From positions 9,365 through 71,600 of the forward strand of contig CADBLE010000004.1 in NCBI GenBank assembly GCA_902795435.1: a stretch of DNA of 62,236 nucleotides, given 5' to 3'. The stretch comes from an uncultured Pseudomonadota bacterium (GTDB lineage: Bacteria; Pseudomonadota; Alphaproteobacteria; Rs-D84). The position numbers and the translations under genes were made by a program. Below are positions 25,341-33,872 of the stretch, piece after piece (the stretch's first letter is position 1; every line of letters starts with the position of its first letter). The notes below the pieces were generated by a model, which made no database searches, was not told the origin of the DNA, and saw nothing but the letters and a program-made list of their open reading frames with translations.

Positions 25341-26197
25341 ATCACATTGAAATTTTTCTTGAAGCAATGTCCGCAGAAAAAGGACGCAGTCAAAAAACAT
25401 TGATTGCCTATTCTTCTGATTTAAAGGCGGCCCAAAATGAAATTGGCGATTTGTTAAACGCAACAAATGAAGATATACAAAATTATTTATCACACCTGCC
25501 AGACAAACCGTCATCAATTGCCAGAAAGGCCAGTGCCCTGCGCAGTTTTTATAAATTTTTAATGCTTGAAAAAATTATAACAAAAAATCCAACTGCGAAT
25601 CTTGAATTACCAAAACGCGGTCGTGCATTACCGAAATATTTATCCCCCCAGGAAATAGAATTATTGATATCATCTGCGGGCGACACAAAAAATTCAGTCA
25701 GATTACGTTGTATGATTGAATTGTTATACGCGTCTGGATTGCGTGTATCTGAATTATGCGAATTACCAATGTCTGCAAATTTAGGTGATAAATTGCTTAT
25801 CCATGGCAAAGGTGCCAAAGAAAGATTGGTTCCAATGCACGAAGCCGCCCAATACGCATTGCACAAATGGCTTGAATTAAGGGACAGCGATTCTAAATAT
25901 ATATTCCCATCATCTGCACATGACGGTCATATAACCCGTGATGGATTTTTCAAGATATTGAAAAAATGCGCACTGTTGGCCGGTATTGATCAACACAGGG
26001 TTTCGCCACACGTATTGCGTCATTCATTTGCATCTCATTTGTTGGCGGGCGGTGCGAATTTGCGTGTAATACAAACAATGTTGGGACACGAAGATATTTC
26101 TACCACACAAATTTATACACATGTTTTACCTGAAAAATTGCGTGATACGGTTGAAAAAGCACATCCGTTGGCACATAATAAGATAAAGGATTTATAA
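25331..26197 (+). CDS. xerD: Tyrosine recombinase XerC/XerD type
   Basis: 288 residues. SAM-like N-terminal core-binding domain (1-85) and catalytic domain with R138 (ASGLRVSEL), the beta-hairpin Lys near 160 (GKGAKER), H227-x2-R230 (HVLRHSF), H253 (LGHEDISTTQIY) and nucleophile Y262. Size and motifs fit chromosome-dimer resolution at dif with FtsK. XerD rather than XerC is a guess. Confidence 0.88.
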   Translation: MAINHIEIFLEAMSAEKGRSQKTLIAYSSDLKAAQNEIGDLLNATNEDIQNYLSHLPDKPSSIARKASALRSFYKFLMLEKIITKNPTANLELPKRGRALPKYLSPQEIELLISSAGDTKNSVRLRCMIELLYASGLRVSELCELPMSANLGDKLLIHGKGAKERLVPMHEAAQYALHKWLELRDSDSKYIFPSSAHDGHITRDGFFKILKKCALLAGIDQHRVSPHVLRHSFASHLLAGGANLRVIQTMLGHEDISTTQIYTHVLPEKLRDTVEKAHPLAHNKIKDL

Positions 26198-26701
26198 ATG
26201 ATAAAAAAATGCGACCATACGGGCTGTACCAAGGCGGGCGTTTGCCGCGCACCAAAAACACGTGAATTAAAAGAATATTGGTGGTTCTGCAAAGAACACG
26301 CGGCTGAATATAATAAAAATTGGAATTATTATGCAAATATGACACCCGATGAAATCAACGACGAATGGGAACGTGAAACATTTGGTATTGCGGACAGAGA
26401 TATCAAGAACGCGAACAAAAACAAACAAGAATATATTGATTTTATAAACGATTTCTTAACGGGTCGTAATACATTTGATAAAATTCCAACACGACGCAAA
26501 ACAATATCTTCACAAATATCAAACGCGTTTTCTGTGTTTGATTTACCAATCACATCATCTTGGAATGAAGTCGCATCTAAATATCGTGCATTGGCAAAAA
26601 AACACCACCCAGATACTGCGAAAAATAAAACCAATGCAACAAACGAATTTACCCGCATAACAGAGGCATATAATACCCTTAAAAAATATTTCAATAAATA
26701 A
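26198..26701 (+). CDS. J-domain protein with N-terminal Cys/His motif
   Basis: 167 residues. The N-terminus has CDHTGC-x4-C and later WWFCKEHAAEYNKNWNYYANM, a Cys/His set likely to bind zinc. The C-terminal 55 residues are a J-domain with KKHHPDT (HPD motif), which stimulates DnaK ATPase. This two-part family is common in Alphaproteobacteria; client unknown. It starts at the stop of xerD with AAAGGA upstream. Confidence 0.85.
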   Translation: MIKKCDHTGCTKAGVCRAPKTRELKEYWWFCKEHAAEYNKNWNYYANMTPDEINDEWERETFGIADRDIKNANKNKQEYIDFINDFLTGRNTFDKIPTRRKTISSQISNAFSVFDLPITSSWNEVASKYRALAKKHHPDTAKNKTNATNEFTRITEAYNTLKKYFNK

Positions 26702-26702
26702 G

Positions 26703-27014
26703 ATGATATATTACAGAGAACCTTATAAATATTATGTTTATATAATGGCATCTGATAAAAACGGTACATTGTATACCGGCATAACAAACGACATTTCAAG
26801 ACGTTCTTTTGAGCATAAAACCCATTTAAATAAAAACAGTTTTTCATCACGATATAAAACAACCAAACTTGTTTATATGGAAATATTTGAAAACCCAGAA
26901 TATGCAATTAAACGCGAAAAACAGATTAAATCATGGTCCCGAATTAAAAAAATAAAACTTATTGAATCTGTGAATCCACAATGGGTTGATATGTTTTATT
27001 CTTTGAACAGTTAG
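26703..27014 (+). CDS. GIY-YIG domain protein (UPF0213/YhbQ-like)
   Basis: 103 residues. YYVYIMASDKNGTLYTGITND is the GIY-YIG strand pair (YVY...YTG), followed by RRSFEHK with the catalytic-type Arg, and NPEYAIKREKQIKSWSRIKK with the conserved Glu. Single-domain members are small structure-specific nucleases of unclear role. It follows the J-domain gene by 1 bp. Confidence 0.88.
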   Translation: MIYYREPYKYYVYIMASDKNGTLYTGITNDISRRSFEHKTHLNKNSFSSRYKTTKLVYMEIFENPEYAIKREKQIKSWSRIKKIKLIESVNPQWVDMFYSLNS

Positions 27015-27298
27015 TATTTTATTTTCAAGACTTTTTGTCATCCCGAGGAATAAAATACAACAACCATTGTTGTTGATTTTATGACGTGGGGATCCAGAAT
27101 ATCTTTAAGTGTTCGGTTTTAACCGAACCACAATATTACAATTTGTATCGGCATTCTGCCGAAACTTTTATAACCTGGATTGCCACATTCGTATTGCGAC
27201 GAACACGGTCGCCGACAATACTCATTCGCAAGCAAAGGAAAGGGAGAGATGCCCCTTTATCGGGACGGACACAACCCCGCCCCAATCTCGTTTTTGCC
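27015..27298. repeat. Hairpin-rich intergenic array, REP/BIME-like
   Basis: No gene is supported here. The stretch begins with GTCATCCCGAGGAA and later has GGGGATCCAGAAT and CTGGATTGCCACATTCGT, the flank words of REP-like repeats seen in many bacterial genomes. Between them lie stem-loops: 27050-27082 (14 bp with a one-base bulge), 27111-27128 (GTTCGGTT/AACCGAAC), 27148-27162 (TCGGCA/TGCCGA) and 27188-27203 (TTCGT/ACGAA), then a GC-rich end with runs of C. Composition is unlike the coding regions on either side. Confidence 0.6.
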
Positions 27299-28528
27299 CT
27301 AGTTTGGCAAATTGGTTTGTTCTGGTGCACTGAAACGCCAGCCACGGAATGTCTTACCCTTAATAGTCTGTGCCTTGACAGGGGTATGGACATCGGAACC
27401 GTATGTTGCGGTACCCGCGTTGTTTGCAGATATATCTTCTGCATCCGCATTATACCAATTAATGTTGATAACATTCGCTTCACATGATGCTGGAATTGTT
27501 TCAACATTGTTAAATAGCGCAGCACGAAAATTCCGTATTCTCTCCGCAATTTCGCTGTGTACTAGAAATTTCGCACAATGACTCACGCAGTTATTGCTGT
27601 AACAATAAGATGAAACATCGCCATCACCACGCACCCAATTGTTGGATATTAAACTCTGTGCTACTCCTTCAGCAGACACATATCCCGTAAGCCTACAATA
27701 ACAATACTTTCCAGCTGTTGAACCCTCTCCCACTTGCTCAGATGTGTATACATCACCAAGTGTATCAGCCCGCCCAGTTTCTGAACAACGTGCTTCTCCT
27801 TGTAACATTCCGTTAGATCCAAAATATACTGCCCATGTATTAATATCTGTTATACCATAAAAGGATTGATCATGGTCCGTTCCATTACCATTTTTGAATT
27901 GATAAAACTCTCGGTTAGGTTTTATCATCGCATAATTTTCACCTTCGCTATCACCAATGGCTTTTTGAATTGGTGATAAGTTTACCCCTTCTTTAACATG
28001 CCAACCGTTTTCACAGTCTGTTGGAACACAGGTATTTGTTCCGTCAGAATAATCATTTCCGGTTACGCCCGTTGCGTGTAATATTGAAACATTTCCATTA
28101 CATGTACGGTAACATTGACCACTGCTTGATGCACCCGCGTCTGACAATGTATATGCCCCACTTGTCGCAGTTGAACATGATTGCAAACCGGTATTACCAA
28201 ACGCATTATTTTCGTATGTTGTTGATGCCACCCCCGGACAGAAATTACCAGATGTACATTCGGCTGTTATTGCATCATTGTTATCATCAACACCGGTTAA
28301 ATAAAAACCTTCTTCGGCTGAATATGGAATTTCTGTATATTCTGCAATCGCATTGACAGACCCTTCATACACGCTGTCCATGTTGTCTGCGGTTGCAGCG
28401 TTGGTATATGTATAATCTTCCTGCATATAACCGTCATTTGGGAATGTTCCCGTATTACTTGGTTCCGCAAACACAGGTGCGACAAAGCCCATTGCAAGCG
28501 CGGATGTTAAAAATAGTTTTTGAGTCAT
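27299..28528 (-). CDS. Secreted cysteine-rich protein with C-terminal InlB-B-repeat-like segment
   Basis: 409 residues from ATG 28528 (AGGGGAG 5 nt upstream). Signal peptide 1-22 (LTSALAMGFVAPVFA). The body has spaced cysteines in C-x4-FCPG and QCYRTC contexts, reminiscent of short EGF/ephrin-receptor-like repeats, plus a CYCRLTGY segment. The C-terminus, TPVKAQTIKGKTFRGWRFS, matches the end of Listeria-Bacteroides (InlB B/Flg_new) repeats, but then stops after 10 residues. Surface exposure is inferred. A structured leader with an internal terminator precedes the gene, and a hairpin array follows it. Confidence 0.7.
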   Translation of the reverse strand: MTQKLFLTSALAMGFVAPVFAEPSNTGTFPNDGYMQEDYTYTNAATADNMDSVYEGSVNAIAEYTEIPYSAEEGFYLTGVDDNNDAITAECTSGNFCPGVASTTYENNAFGNTGLQSCSTATSGAYTLSDAGASSSGQCYRTCNGNVSILHATGVTGNDYSDGTNTCVPTDCENGWHVKEGVNLSPIQKAIGDSEGENYAMIKPNREFYQFKNGNGTDHDQSFYGITDINTWAVYFGSNGMLQGEARCSETGRADTLGDVYTSEQVGEGSTAGKYCYCRLTGYVSAEGVAQSLISNNWVRGDGDVSSYCYSNNCVSHCAKFLVHSEIAERIRNFRAALFNNVETIPASCEANVININWYNADAEDISANNAGTATYGSDVHTPVKAQTIKGKTFRGWRFSAPEQTNLPN

Positions 28529-28741
28529 GTTCTCCCCTTTCATTCCTATTGTGTTAAATAAAAAACCGCTATTAAATAATGGCGGTTGGAGGTTCGAAAC
28601 AATTCAAATAGGAAATTGTGCCGTTTATTTTTTATTCACGGCCCTCCAACCATAATTGAAGTTGGAGGCATTTTTCGTCTGCTTTTTCGACGCCTATTTG
28701 ACACGGGTTTCGACACCCCATCGGGAAAACCCTTCCCGACG
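28529..28741 (-). promoter_or_regulatory. Structured leader with attenuator-like alternative pairing
   Basis: On the minus strand from about 28740: a 5' hairpin TCGGGAA/TTCCCGA (28721-28739); a CGTC/GACG stem (28677-28692); segment 1 CCTCCAAC (28661-28668); segment 2 GGTTGGAGG (28643-28651); two small hairpins GCCGT/ACGGC and AATT-based (28600-28642); segment 3 CCTCCAACC (28584-28592). Segments 1:2 or 2:3 can pair, not both. Segment 3 overlaps the 5' arm of a terminator (28564-28587), so 2:3 pairing would block it. A short ORF MPPTSIMVGGP spans segments 1-2. The ligand or trigger is unknown. Confidence 0.6.
28555..28587 (-). terminator. Intrinsic terminator inside the leader
   Basis: Stem AACCGC/GCGGTT (28564-28569 with 28582-28587) followed on the minus strand by TTTTTTATTT. 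It lies upstream of the start codon at 28528, so it would stop transcription before the gene, as in attenuation. Confidence 0.75.
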
Positions 28742-28746
28742 TTCCT

Positions 28747-28776
28747 ATTTTATCAAAAAACCGATTCGCAGGGCAA
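28747..28776 (-). promoter_or_regulatory. Promoter for the leader and secreted gene
   Basis: Minus-strand TTGCCC (28771-28776), 18-bp spacer, TAAAAT (28747-28752). Predicted start near 28740, exactly at the base of the first leader hairpin. Confidence 0.55.
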
Positions 28777-28804
28777 GTGTTTTTTCGCCACCTTTATTTT
28801 ATAT

Positions 28805-28832
28805 TTGCAAGATATTGTTTTTATGCTATGAT
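28805..28832 (+). promoter_or_regulatory. Promoter of trxB
   Basis: TTGCAA (28805-28810), 16-bp spacer, TATGAT (28827-28832), 27 bp before the trxB start. Divergent from the leader promoter. Confidence 0.6.
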
Positions 28833-28858
28833 TTTCCAAACAAAGAATAGGAAAAGAT

Positions 28859-29755
28859 ATGTTAGATGTTATCATTTTGGGTTCCGGCCCTGCCGGATTA
28901 ACAGCCGCAATATATTGTGGTCGTGCAAATAAATCTACGCTTGTTTTGGCGGGCGATTCATTGGGTGGTCAAACCGCAGAAATCGCAAAATTGGAAAATT
29001 ATCCTGGCTGGGCGGGTTCTGGTATGGAATTGATTCAATTCATGAAAAAACAGGCAGAATCTTTTAATGCAAAGGTTGAATTTACATCTGCAACAGATAT
29101 TAAATTTAATGAAGATGGAACATTTACTGTTATTTGTGATAATGGTAAAAATTTAGACACAAAATCAGTAATCTTGGCAACTGGCGCGCGCGCACGCAGA
29201 CTTGAAATAGATGGCGCACGTGAATTATTCGGCAAAGGTGTTTCATATTGTGCAACATGTGATGGATTTTTCTATTCAGGCAAAGATGTTTTGGTTATGG
29301 GTGGTGGAAATTCTGCATTGAATGACGCACTGTATTTATCAGACATTGCGAAAAATGTTAAAATCGTTTATCGCAAATCTGAATTCTTCCGTGCAGAAGC
29401 AGTATTACGCGACCGTGTTGCTGCGAAAGAAAATATTGAATGTTTGTTTAATACAGACCTGAAATCTATTTCTATGAAACCAGATTCAGATAAACTGATT
29501 GCGACAACATTGAATGATGAACAAATTGAATGTGATGGTATATTTGTTGCTATTGGTCACGAAGCAAACACAGATTATTTAACAGAATCTATCAAACGCG
29601 ACGATTTGGGCCGTATTGCCCCAGATGTTTTACCAAATGGTATGTTCGTTGCGGGTGATGTAGAAAGCAATATCAAAATGCAAATTGCAACCGCTGTTGG
29701 AACGGGTTGCACCGCTGCGATGGACGCAATTGCATATTTGAATTCAAGGAATTAA
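28859..29755 (+). CDS. trxB: Thioredoxin-disulfide reductase
   Basis: 298 residues. FAD-binding GSGPAGLTAAIY (8-19), redox pair C131-A-T-C134, NADP-binding GGGNSALNDALYL (148-160) and FAD motif GMFVAGDVE near the end. The pyridine-nucleotide specificity segment is YRKSEFFR, a slightly altered HRRxxxR. It reduces thioredoxin using NAD(P)H. Followed by a small ORF and serS. Confidence 0.94.
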   Translation: MLDVIILGSGPAGLTAAIYCGRANKSTLVLAGDSLGGQTAEIAKLENYPGWAGSGMELIQFMKKQAESFNAKVEFTSATDIKFNEDGTFTVICDNGKNLDTKSVILATGARARRLEIDGARELFGKGVSYCATCDGFFYSGKDVLVMGGGNSALNDALYLSDIAKNVKIVYRKSEFFRAEAVLRDRVAAKENIECLFNTDLKSISMKPDSDKLIATTLNDEQIECDGIFVAIGHEANTDYLTESIKRDDLGRIAPDVLPNGMFVAGDVESNIKMQIATAVGTGCTAAMDAIAYLNSRN

Positions 29756-29756
29756 A

Positions 29757-29936
29757 ATGGAACAATTTAAGTCTTTTGATGATTATCCAATTGTGCCTTC
29801 TAAAATTTTCACACCTGAAAATTTAGCACAATATGATAATTATATAAAAGAAGCCATCAGACAATCTCGACAAATGGAAATAAACGCTCTCAATTGGGCC
29901 AGAAAAAATGTTATCTATTTCCATAATGGCAGATAA
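29757..29936 (+). CDS. 59-residue small protein, unknown
   Basis: ATG 29757 lies 2 nt after the trxB stop with AAGGA upstream; the frame closes at TAA 29936, 18 bp before serS. The product (MEQFKSFDDYPIVPSKIF to the end FHNGR) is soluble with a probable central helix EAIRQSRQMEINALNWARKN. Position, ribosome site and a full open frame in an otherwise tight operon support it; no family recognised. Confidence 0.55.
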   Translation: MEQFKSFDDYPIVPSKIFTPENLAQYDNYIKEAIRQSRQMEINALNWARKNVIYFHNGR

Positions 29937-29954
29937 AAATAAAGAAGGTACAAA

Positions 29955-31235
29955 ATGTTAGATTTAAGATTTATTCGTGAAAACCCAGACATTGTTAAAA
30001 ACGCGTGCAAGGTTAAAAATTTCCCTGATGTTGTTGATGACATTTTGTCTTTGGATATTCGCGTTCGTGAATTGAAAACAATTACACAAACAAAAACCGC
30101 TGAAAAAAACAAAATATCAAAAGAAATCCCAACTGCAACAGACAAAGCACCTTTGATTGCACAATCAAAAGCCATCAGTGAAGAAATCGCAAATGATATG
30201 GCTGAATTGGCCGACAAGGAAGCATTGTTAAATGATTTGTTGCACCGCGTTCCACAAATTCCAGATGCATCTGCCCCAATTGGCGAAGATGATTCTGCAA
30301 ATGTAGAAGTAAGACGCGTTGGCACACCACGTGTGTTTGATTTCACACCACGTCCACAATGGGAATTATTGGAAATGAATGGTTGGTGGGTTCCTGAAAA
30401 AATCGCAGGCATTTGCGGAACACGTGTTTATGCATTGTGTGGCGAATTGGCAGAACTTGCTTTGGCGGTACAAACATACGTTGTGCAGAATTTGATATCC
30501 AAGGGTTTCAAATATATTGAATGTCCATCTATCACAAAACCACAAACAATATTTAATGCGGGACATTTTATGGGTTCTGATTTATCCGTAATGAATAATG
30601 ATGTTTTCATGTTGGCAGACACAGACAGATGTTTGGCGGGTACTGCTGAAATTATTCTGAATTCATTACACAGTGACGAAATTTTAAATGAAAACGAATT
30701 GCCTATTAAATATGCTGGCTATTCACCATGTTTCAGAAAAGAAGCCGGTGCTGCAGGTCGTGATACACGCGGTATTGTTCGTGTTCACCAATTTAACAAG
30801 GTTGAACAATATATTTTCTGCAAACCAGAACAAAGTGATGAAATGCACGAACATATTTTGAATAACCTGTGTGAATTTATGGAAGCTTTCGAATTACCAT
30901 ATCGTGTAATTGCAAATTCAACTGGTGATATGGGTTTCAACAAAGTAAAAATGAATGACGTAGAAGCATGGTTCCCATCTGAAAACGCATATCGTGAATT
31001 GGGTTCTTGTTCTTCTATCGGTCAATTCCAGGCACGCAGAACAAACACACGTTATCGTGAAAACGCAACTGGTGATGTAAAATATGTTGCAACATTAAAT
31101 AATACTGCGATTGCGTTGCCACGTGCTTTGGTGCCAATTATTGAAAACCACCAAAACCCAGACGGTTCTGTAAATATACCAAAGGCATTACAACCATACA
31201 TGGGTGGCAGAACAAAAATTGGTGGCAAACACTAA
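29955..31235 (+). CDS. serS: Serine--tRNA ligase
   Basis: 426 residues. The N-terminal coiled-coil arm (about 30-100) binds the long variable arm of tRNA-Ser. Class II motifs are present: motif 2 PCFRKEAGAAGRDTRGIVRVHQFNKVE is clear near residue 258-284, and motif 3 is near the end (NNTAIALPRALVPIIENHQ). AAGGT precedes the start. Confidence 0.96.
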   Translation: MLDLRFIRENPDIVKNACKVKNFPDVVDDILSLDIRVRELKTITQTKTAEKNKISKEIPTATDKAPLIAQSKAISEEIANDMAELADKEALLNDLLHRVPQIPDASAPIGEDDSANVEVRRVGTPRVFDFTPRPQWELLEMNGWWVPEKIAGICGTRVYALCGELAELALAVQTYVVQNLISKGFKYIECPSITKPQTIFNAGHFMGSDLSVMNNDVFMLADTDRCLAGTAEIILNSLHSDEILNENELPIKYAGYSPCFRKEAGAAGRDTRGIVRVHQFNKVEQYIFCKPEQSDEMHEHILNNLCEFMEAFELPYRVIANSTGDMGFNKVKMNDVEAWFPSENAYRELGSCSSIGQFQARRTNTRYRENATGDVKYVATLNNTAIALPRALVPIIENHQNPDGSVNIPKALQPYMGGRTKIGGKH

Positions 31236-31249
31236 TAAAATAAAAGTAT

Positions 31250-31280
31250 AAAAAAATCACCCGTTTGGGTGATTTTTTTA
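31250..31280 (+). terminator. Rho-independent terminator of serS
   Basis: 8-bp stem AATCACCC/GGGTGATT with GTTT loop (31255-31274) and seven Ts. The same CCCGTTTGGG apex occurs in the terminator at 21.8 kb. It probably also serves the convergent gene at 31278. Confidence 0.92.
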
Positions 31281-31835
31281 TTTAGAATTTCCAGAACGGA
31301 ATATGTCCCCCATTACTTTTGCCGGAACATACCACCATGGTGTTTTATTTGATTCAAGAACTTTTTTAATACGTTTTGATTCTGCAACAATAGATTCTGC
31401 GTCTATATCTTTTTCCCAACCTCTATCGGCATATTCATAATCTTGAATCATTTTCAAGAAATTATAATATTTATGATGAAATTCTGCTGAAAAATATGGT
31501 TCTGAAATCGCACCCCTTGCATTATTTTCAACTATTTCTTTTGGTCCTGGGACAATTAAATATGCAGTATCCATTGTTGATAAATTATTTTCTACTGTAT
31601 ATTTATGCGCACGCGCACGCCAGTCCGCCAATGTATATTCAGGTGCAAAATACAATTTTGGTTCTTTTGCTACATGGGACATATAAACCCATGCACGAGC
31701 GGTGGCAACTTTTTCAGCCAAAGACATTTTTTTCCAAACAGATGGATAATTTCTGTAAAATAATTTTGCATTTTCTTTGTATGCCATCAAACCTGATTTG
31801 ATACATTTCTGAATTTCTGCATCTGTATATCTCAT
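31278..31835 (-). CDS. Hypothetical soluble protein
   Basis: 185 residues, mostly helical and rich in Tyr, Lys and Glu; no signal peptide or membrane helix. Possibly two helical halves around VPGPKEIVENNARG. No family recognised. It is a single gene between serS and typA, with a start at ATG 31835 after AAAGGG. Confidence 0.6.
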   Translation of the reverse strand: MRYTDAEIQKCIKSGLMAYKENAKLFYRNYPSVWKKMSLAEKVATARAWVYMSHVAKEPKLYFAPEYTLADWRARAHKYTVENNLSTMDTAYLIVPGPKEIVENNARGAISEPYFSAEFHHKYYNFLKMIQDYEYADRGWEKDIDAESIVAESKRIKKVLESNKTPWWYVPAKVMGDIFRSGNSK

Positions 31836-31919
31836 TTACAAACCCTTTTTGTTCGTTTTTTCTTTTACGGGAAACATTATAGACAAAAATATTGAAATGT
31901 CAATTTTTTTAATTATAAT

Positions 31920-31948
31920 TTGTTGAAATCTGAAAAATATAGTATAAT
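31920..31948 (+). promoter_or_regulatory. Promoter of typA
   Basis: TTGTTG (31920-31925), 17-bp spacer, consensus TATAAT (31943-31948), 37 bp before the typA start. Confidence 0.6.
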
Positions 31949-31984
31949 CTATAAGAATTCGCGAAAAAAACATAAGGTTCATAT

Positions 31985-33829
31985 ATGAAAATAAGAAACA
32001 TTGCTATTATTGCACACGTTGACCACGGTAAAACAACCTTGGTTGATAATATGTTAAAACAGGCCGGAACATTCCGTGAAAACGAACACGTAGAAGACCG
32101 CGTTATGGACAGCGGTGATATTGAACGTGAACGCGGAATTACTATTTCTGCAAAACCAACCTCTATTCAATGGGGTGAATATAAAATCAATATCGTAGAT
32201 ACACCGGGACACGCTGACTTTGGTGGCGAAGTGGAACGTATTTTATCCATGGTTGACGGTGTTGTTTTATTGGTGGACAGTGCCGAAGGCCCATTACCAC
32301 AAACAAAATTCGTTTTGTCTAAGGCATTAAAATTAAATCTGCGCCCTATCGTTTGTATCAACAAAATTGACCGCAGCGACGCACGTCCAGACGAAGTTTT
32401 AACAGAAACTTTTGATTTGTTTGATAAATTGGGTGCCACAGATTCACAACTTGATTTCCCTTACCTTTATGCATGTGGAAGAGATGGTTGGGCAATTCGT
32501 GATTTGAAAGACATTGATAATCCAAACAAAGATTTAACACCTTTGTTCCAATTGATTGTTGATCATGTTCCTGCACCTGATTGCAACGGAACCAGATGCC
32601 AATTGGACGCACCTTTTACTATGCTGGCCACTACATTGGAAGCGGACCCATACGTTGGTCGTATTTTAACTGGCAAAATTGAATCAGGTACCGTTCGTGT
32701 TGGTCAAACTGTAAAAGCAATAAATATGAAAGGTGAATTCATAGAAAATGCTAAAATCACAAAAATCATTGAACACCAAGGTATCCAGAAAGCATCTCTT
32801 GAATCTGCATCTGCGGGTGATATTGTTGTTATCGCTGGTTTTTCCAAAGCAACCGTGGCGGATACATTGTGTGATCCATCTGTAAACGAACCAATACCTG
32901 CAATGCCTATTGACCCACCTACCCTGACTATGACATTTTTCGTGAATACTTCACCTTTGGCTGGTCAAAGCGGTAAGAAATTGACATCTCGTATGATTGG
33001 CGAAAGATTATTCAAGGAAGCAGAAACAAACATTGCATTAAAAGTTTCACAAAGTGCAAACAACGAAGCATTTGAAGTTTCTGGTCGTGGTGAATTACAG
33101 TTGGGTATTTTGATTGAAACAATGCGTCGTGAAGGATTTGAATTATCTGTATCCCGTCCACGCGTTGTTATGCAAACAAATGAAAACGGTGAAAAATTAG
33201 AACCTATTGAAGAAGTCGTTATTGACGTAGATGACGAATTCAGCGGTGTTGTTATTGAAAAAATGACAAAGAGAAAGGCAACTATTACCGAAATGAAACC
33301 GTCTGGTATTGGAAAAACACGTATTGTATTTTCTGCACCTTCACGTGGTTTAATTGGTTATTTGTCTGAATTCAGAACCGACACACGTGGCACTGGTATT
33401 ATGAACCGCGTATTTGATAAATATGATTTATATCGTGGTCCGATTACTCAATACAGACCGGGTGTATTGGTTTCTATGGAAGCGGGCAGCACAACTACAT
33501 ACGCCCTGCACAATTTGGAACCACGCGGTGTATTGTTTGTCGGTCCACAAACAGAAGTTTATTCGGGTATGATTGTTGGTGAACACAGTAAAGAAAACGA
33601 TATCGAAGTAAACCCAGTTCGTGGAAAACAATTGACCAATGTTCGTTCTGTTACCGCAGATGAAAAATTGTTCCTTGCTCCACCAAGAAAGATGTCATTG
33701 GAAGAAGCCTTGTCTTATATCCAAGACGACGAATTGGTAGAAGTAACCCCAAGCACAATTCGTTTGCGTAAAAAAGAATTGGACAGCGGTAAACGTAAGA
33801 AAGCATATCGTTTTGCCGAAACCGATTAA
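31985..33829 (+). CDS. typA: Ribosome-associated GTPase TypA/BipA
   Basis: 614 residues. G1 AHVDHGKTT (10-18), switch region with RERGITI, G3 DTPGHADFGGEV, G4 NKID. EF-G-like domains follow and the BipA-specific C-terminal domain carries RGLIGYLSEFRTDTRGTG. It binds the ribosome and aids 50S assembly at low temperature or stress. Followed by a strong terminator. Confidence 0.96.
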   Translation: MKIRNIAIIAHVDHGKTTLVDNMLKQAGTFRENEHVEDRVMDSGDIERERGITISAKPTSIQWGEYKINIVDTPGHADFGGEVERILSMVDGVVLLVDSAEGPLPQTKFVLSKALKLNLRPIVCINKIDRSDARPDEVLTETFDLFDKLGATDSQLDFPYLYACGRDGWAIRDLKDIDNPNKDLTPLFQLIVDHVPAPDCNGTRCQLDAPFTMLATTLEADPYVGRILTGKIESGTVRVGQTVKAINMKGEFIENAKITKIIEHQGIQKASLESASAGDIVVIAGFSKATVADTLCDPSVNEPIPAMPIDPPTLTMTFFVNTSPLAGQSGKKLTSRMIGERLFKEAETNIALKVSQSANNEAFEVSGRGELQLGILIETMRREGFELSVSRPRVVMQTNENGEKLEPIEEVVIDVDDEFSGVVIEKMTKRKATITEMKPSGIGKTRIVFSAPSRGLIGYLSEFRTDTRGTGIMNRVFDKYDLYRGPITQYRPGVLVSMEAGSTTTYALHNLEPRGVLFVGPQTEVYSGMIVGEHSKENDIEVNPVRGKQLTNVRSVTADEKLFLAPPRKMSLEEALSYIQDDELVEVTPSTIRLRKKELDSGKRKKAYRFAETD

Positions 33830-33844
33830 AAAACAAACAAAAAT

Positions 33845-33872
33845 AAAAACCGCCAAAACGGCGGTTTTTTTA
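33845..33872 (+). terminator. Rho-independent terminator of typA
   Basis: 6-bp stem ACCGCC/GGCGGT with AAAAC loop (33849-33865), then seven Ts. On the opposite strand an A-rich flank gives some Us for the convergent GT61 gene. Confidence 0.9.

Noticed and set aside
27086..27549. ORFs across the hairpin array on both strands
   Set aside because: They cross stem-loops and the end of the secreted gene and show no protein features.
28586..28850. Plus-strand ORFs in the leader region
   Set aside because: They read through the structured leader and promoter on the opposite strand.
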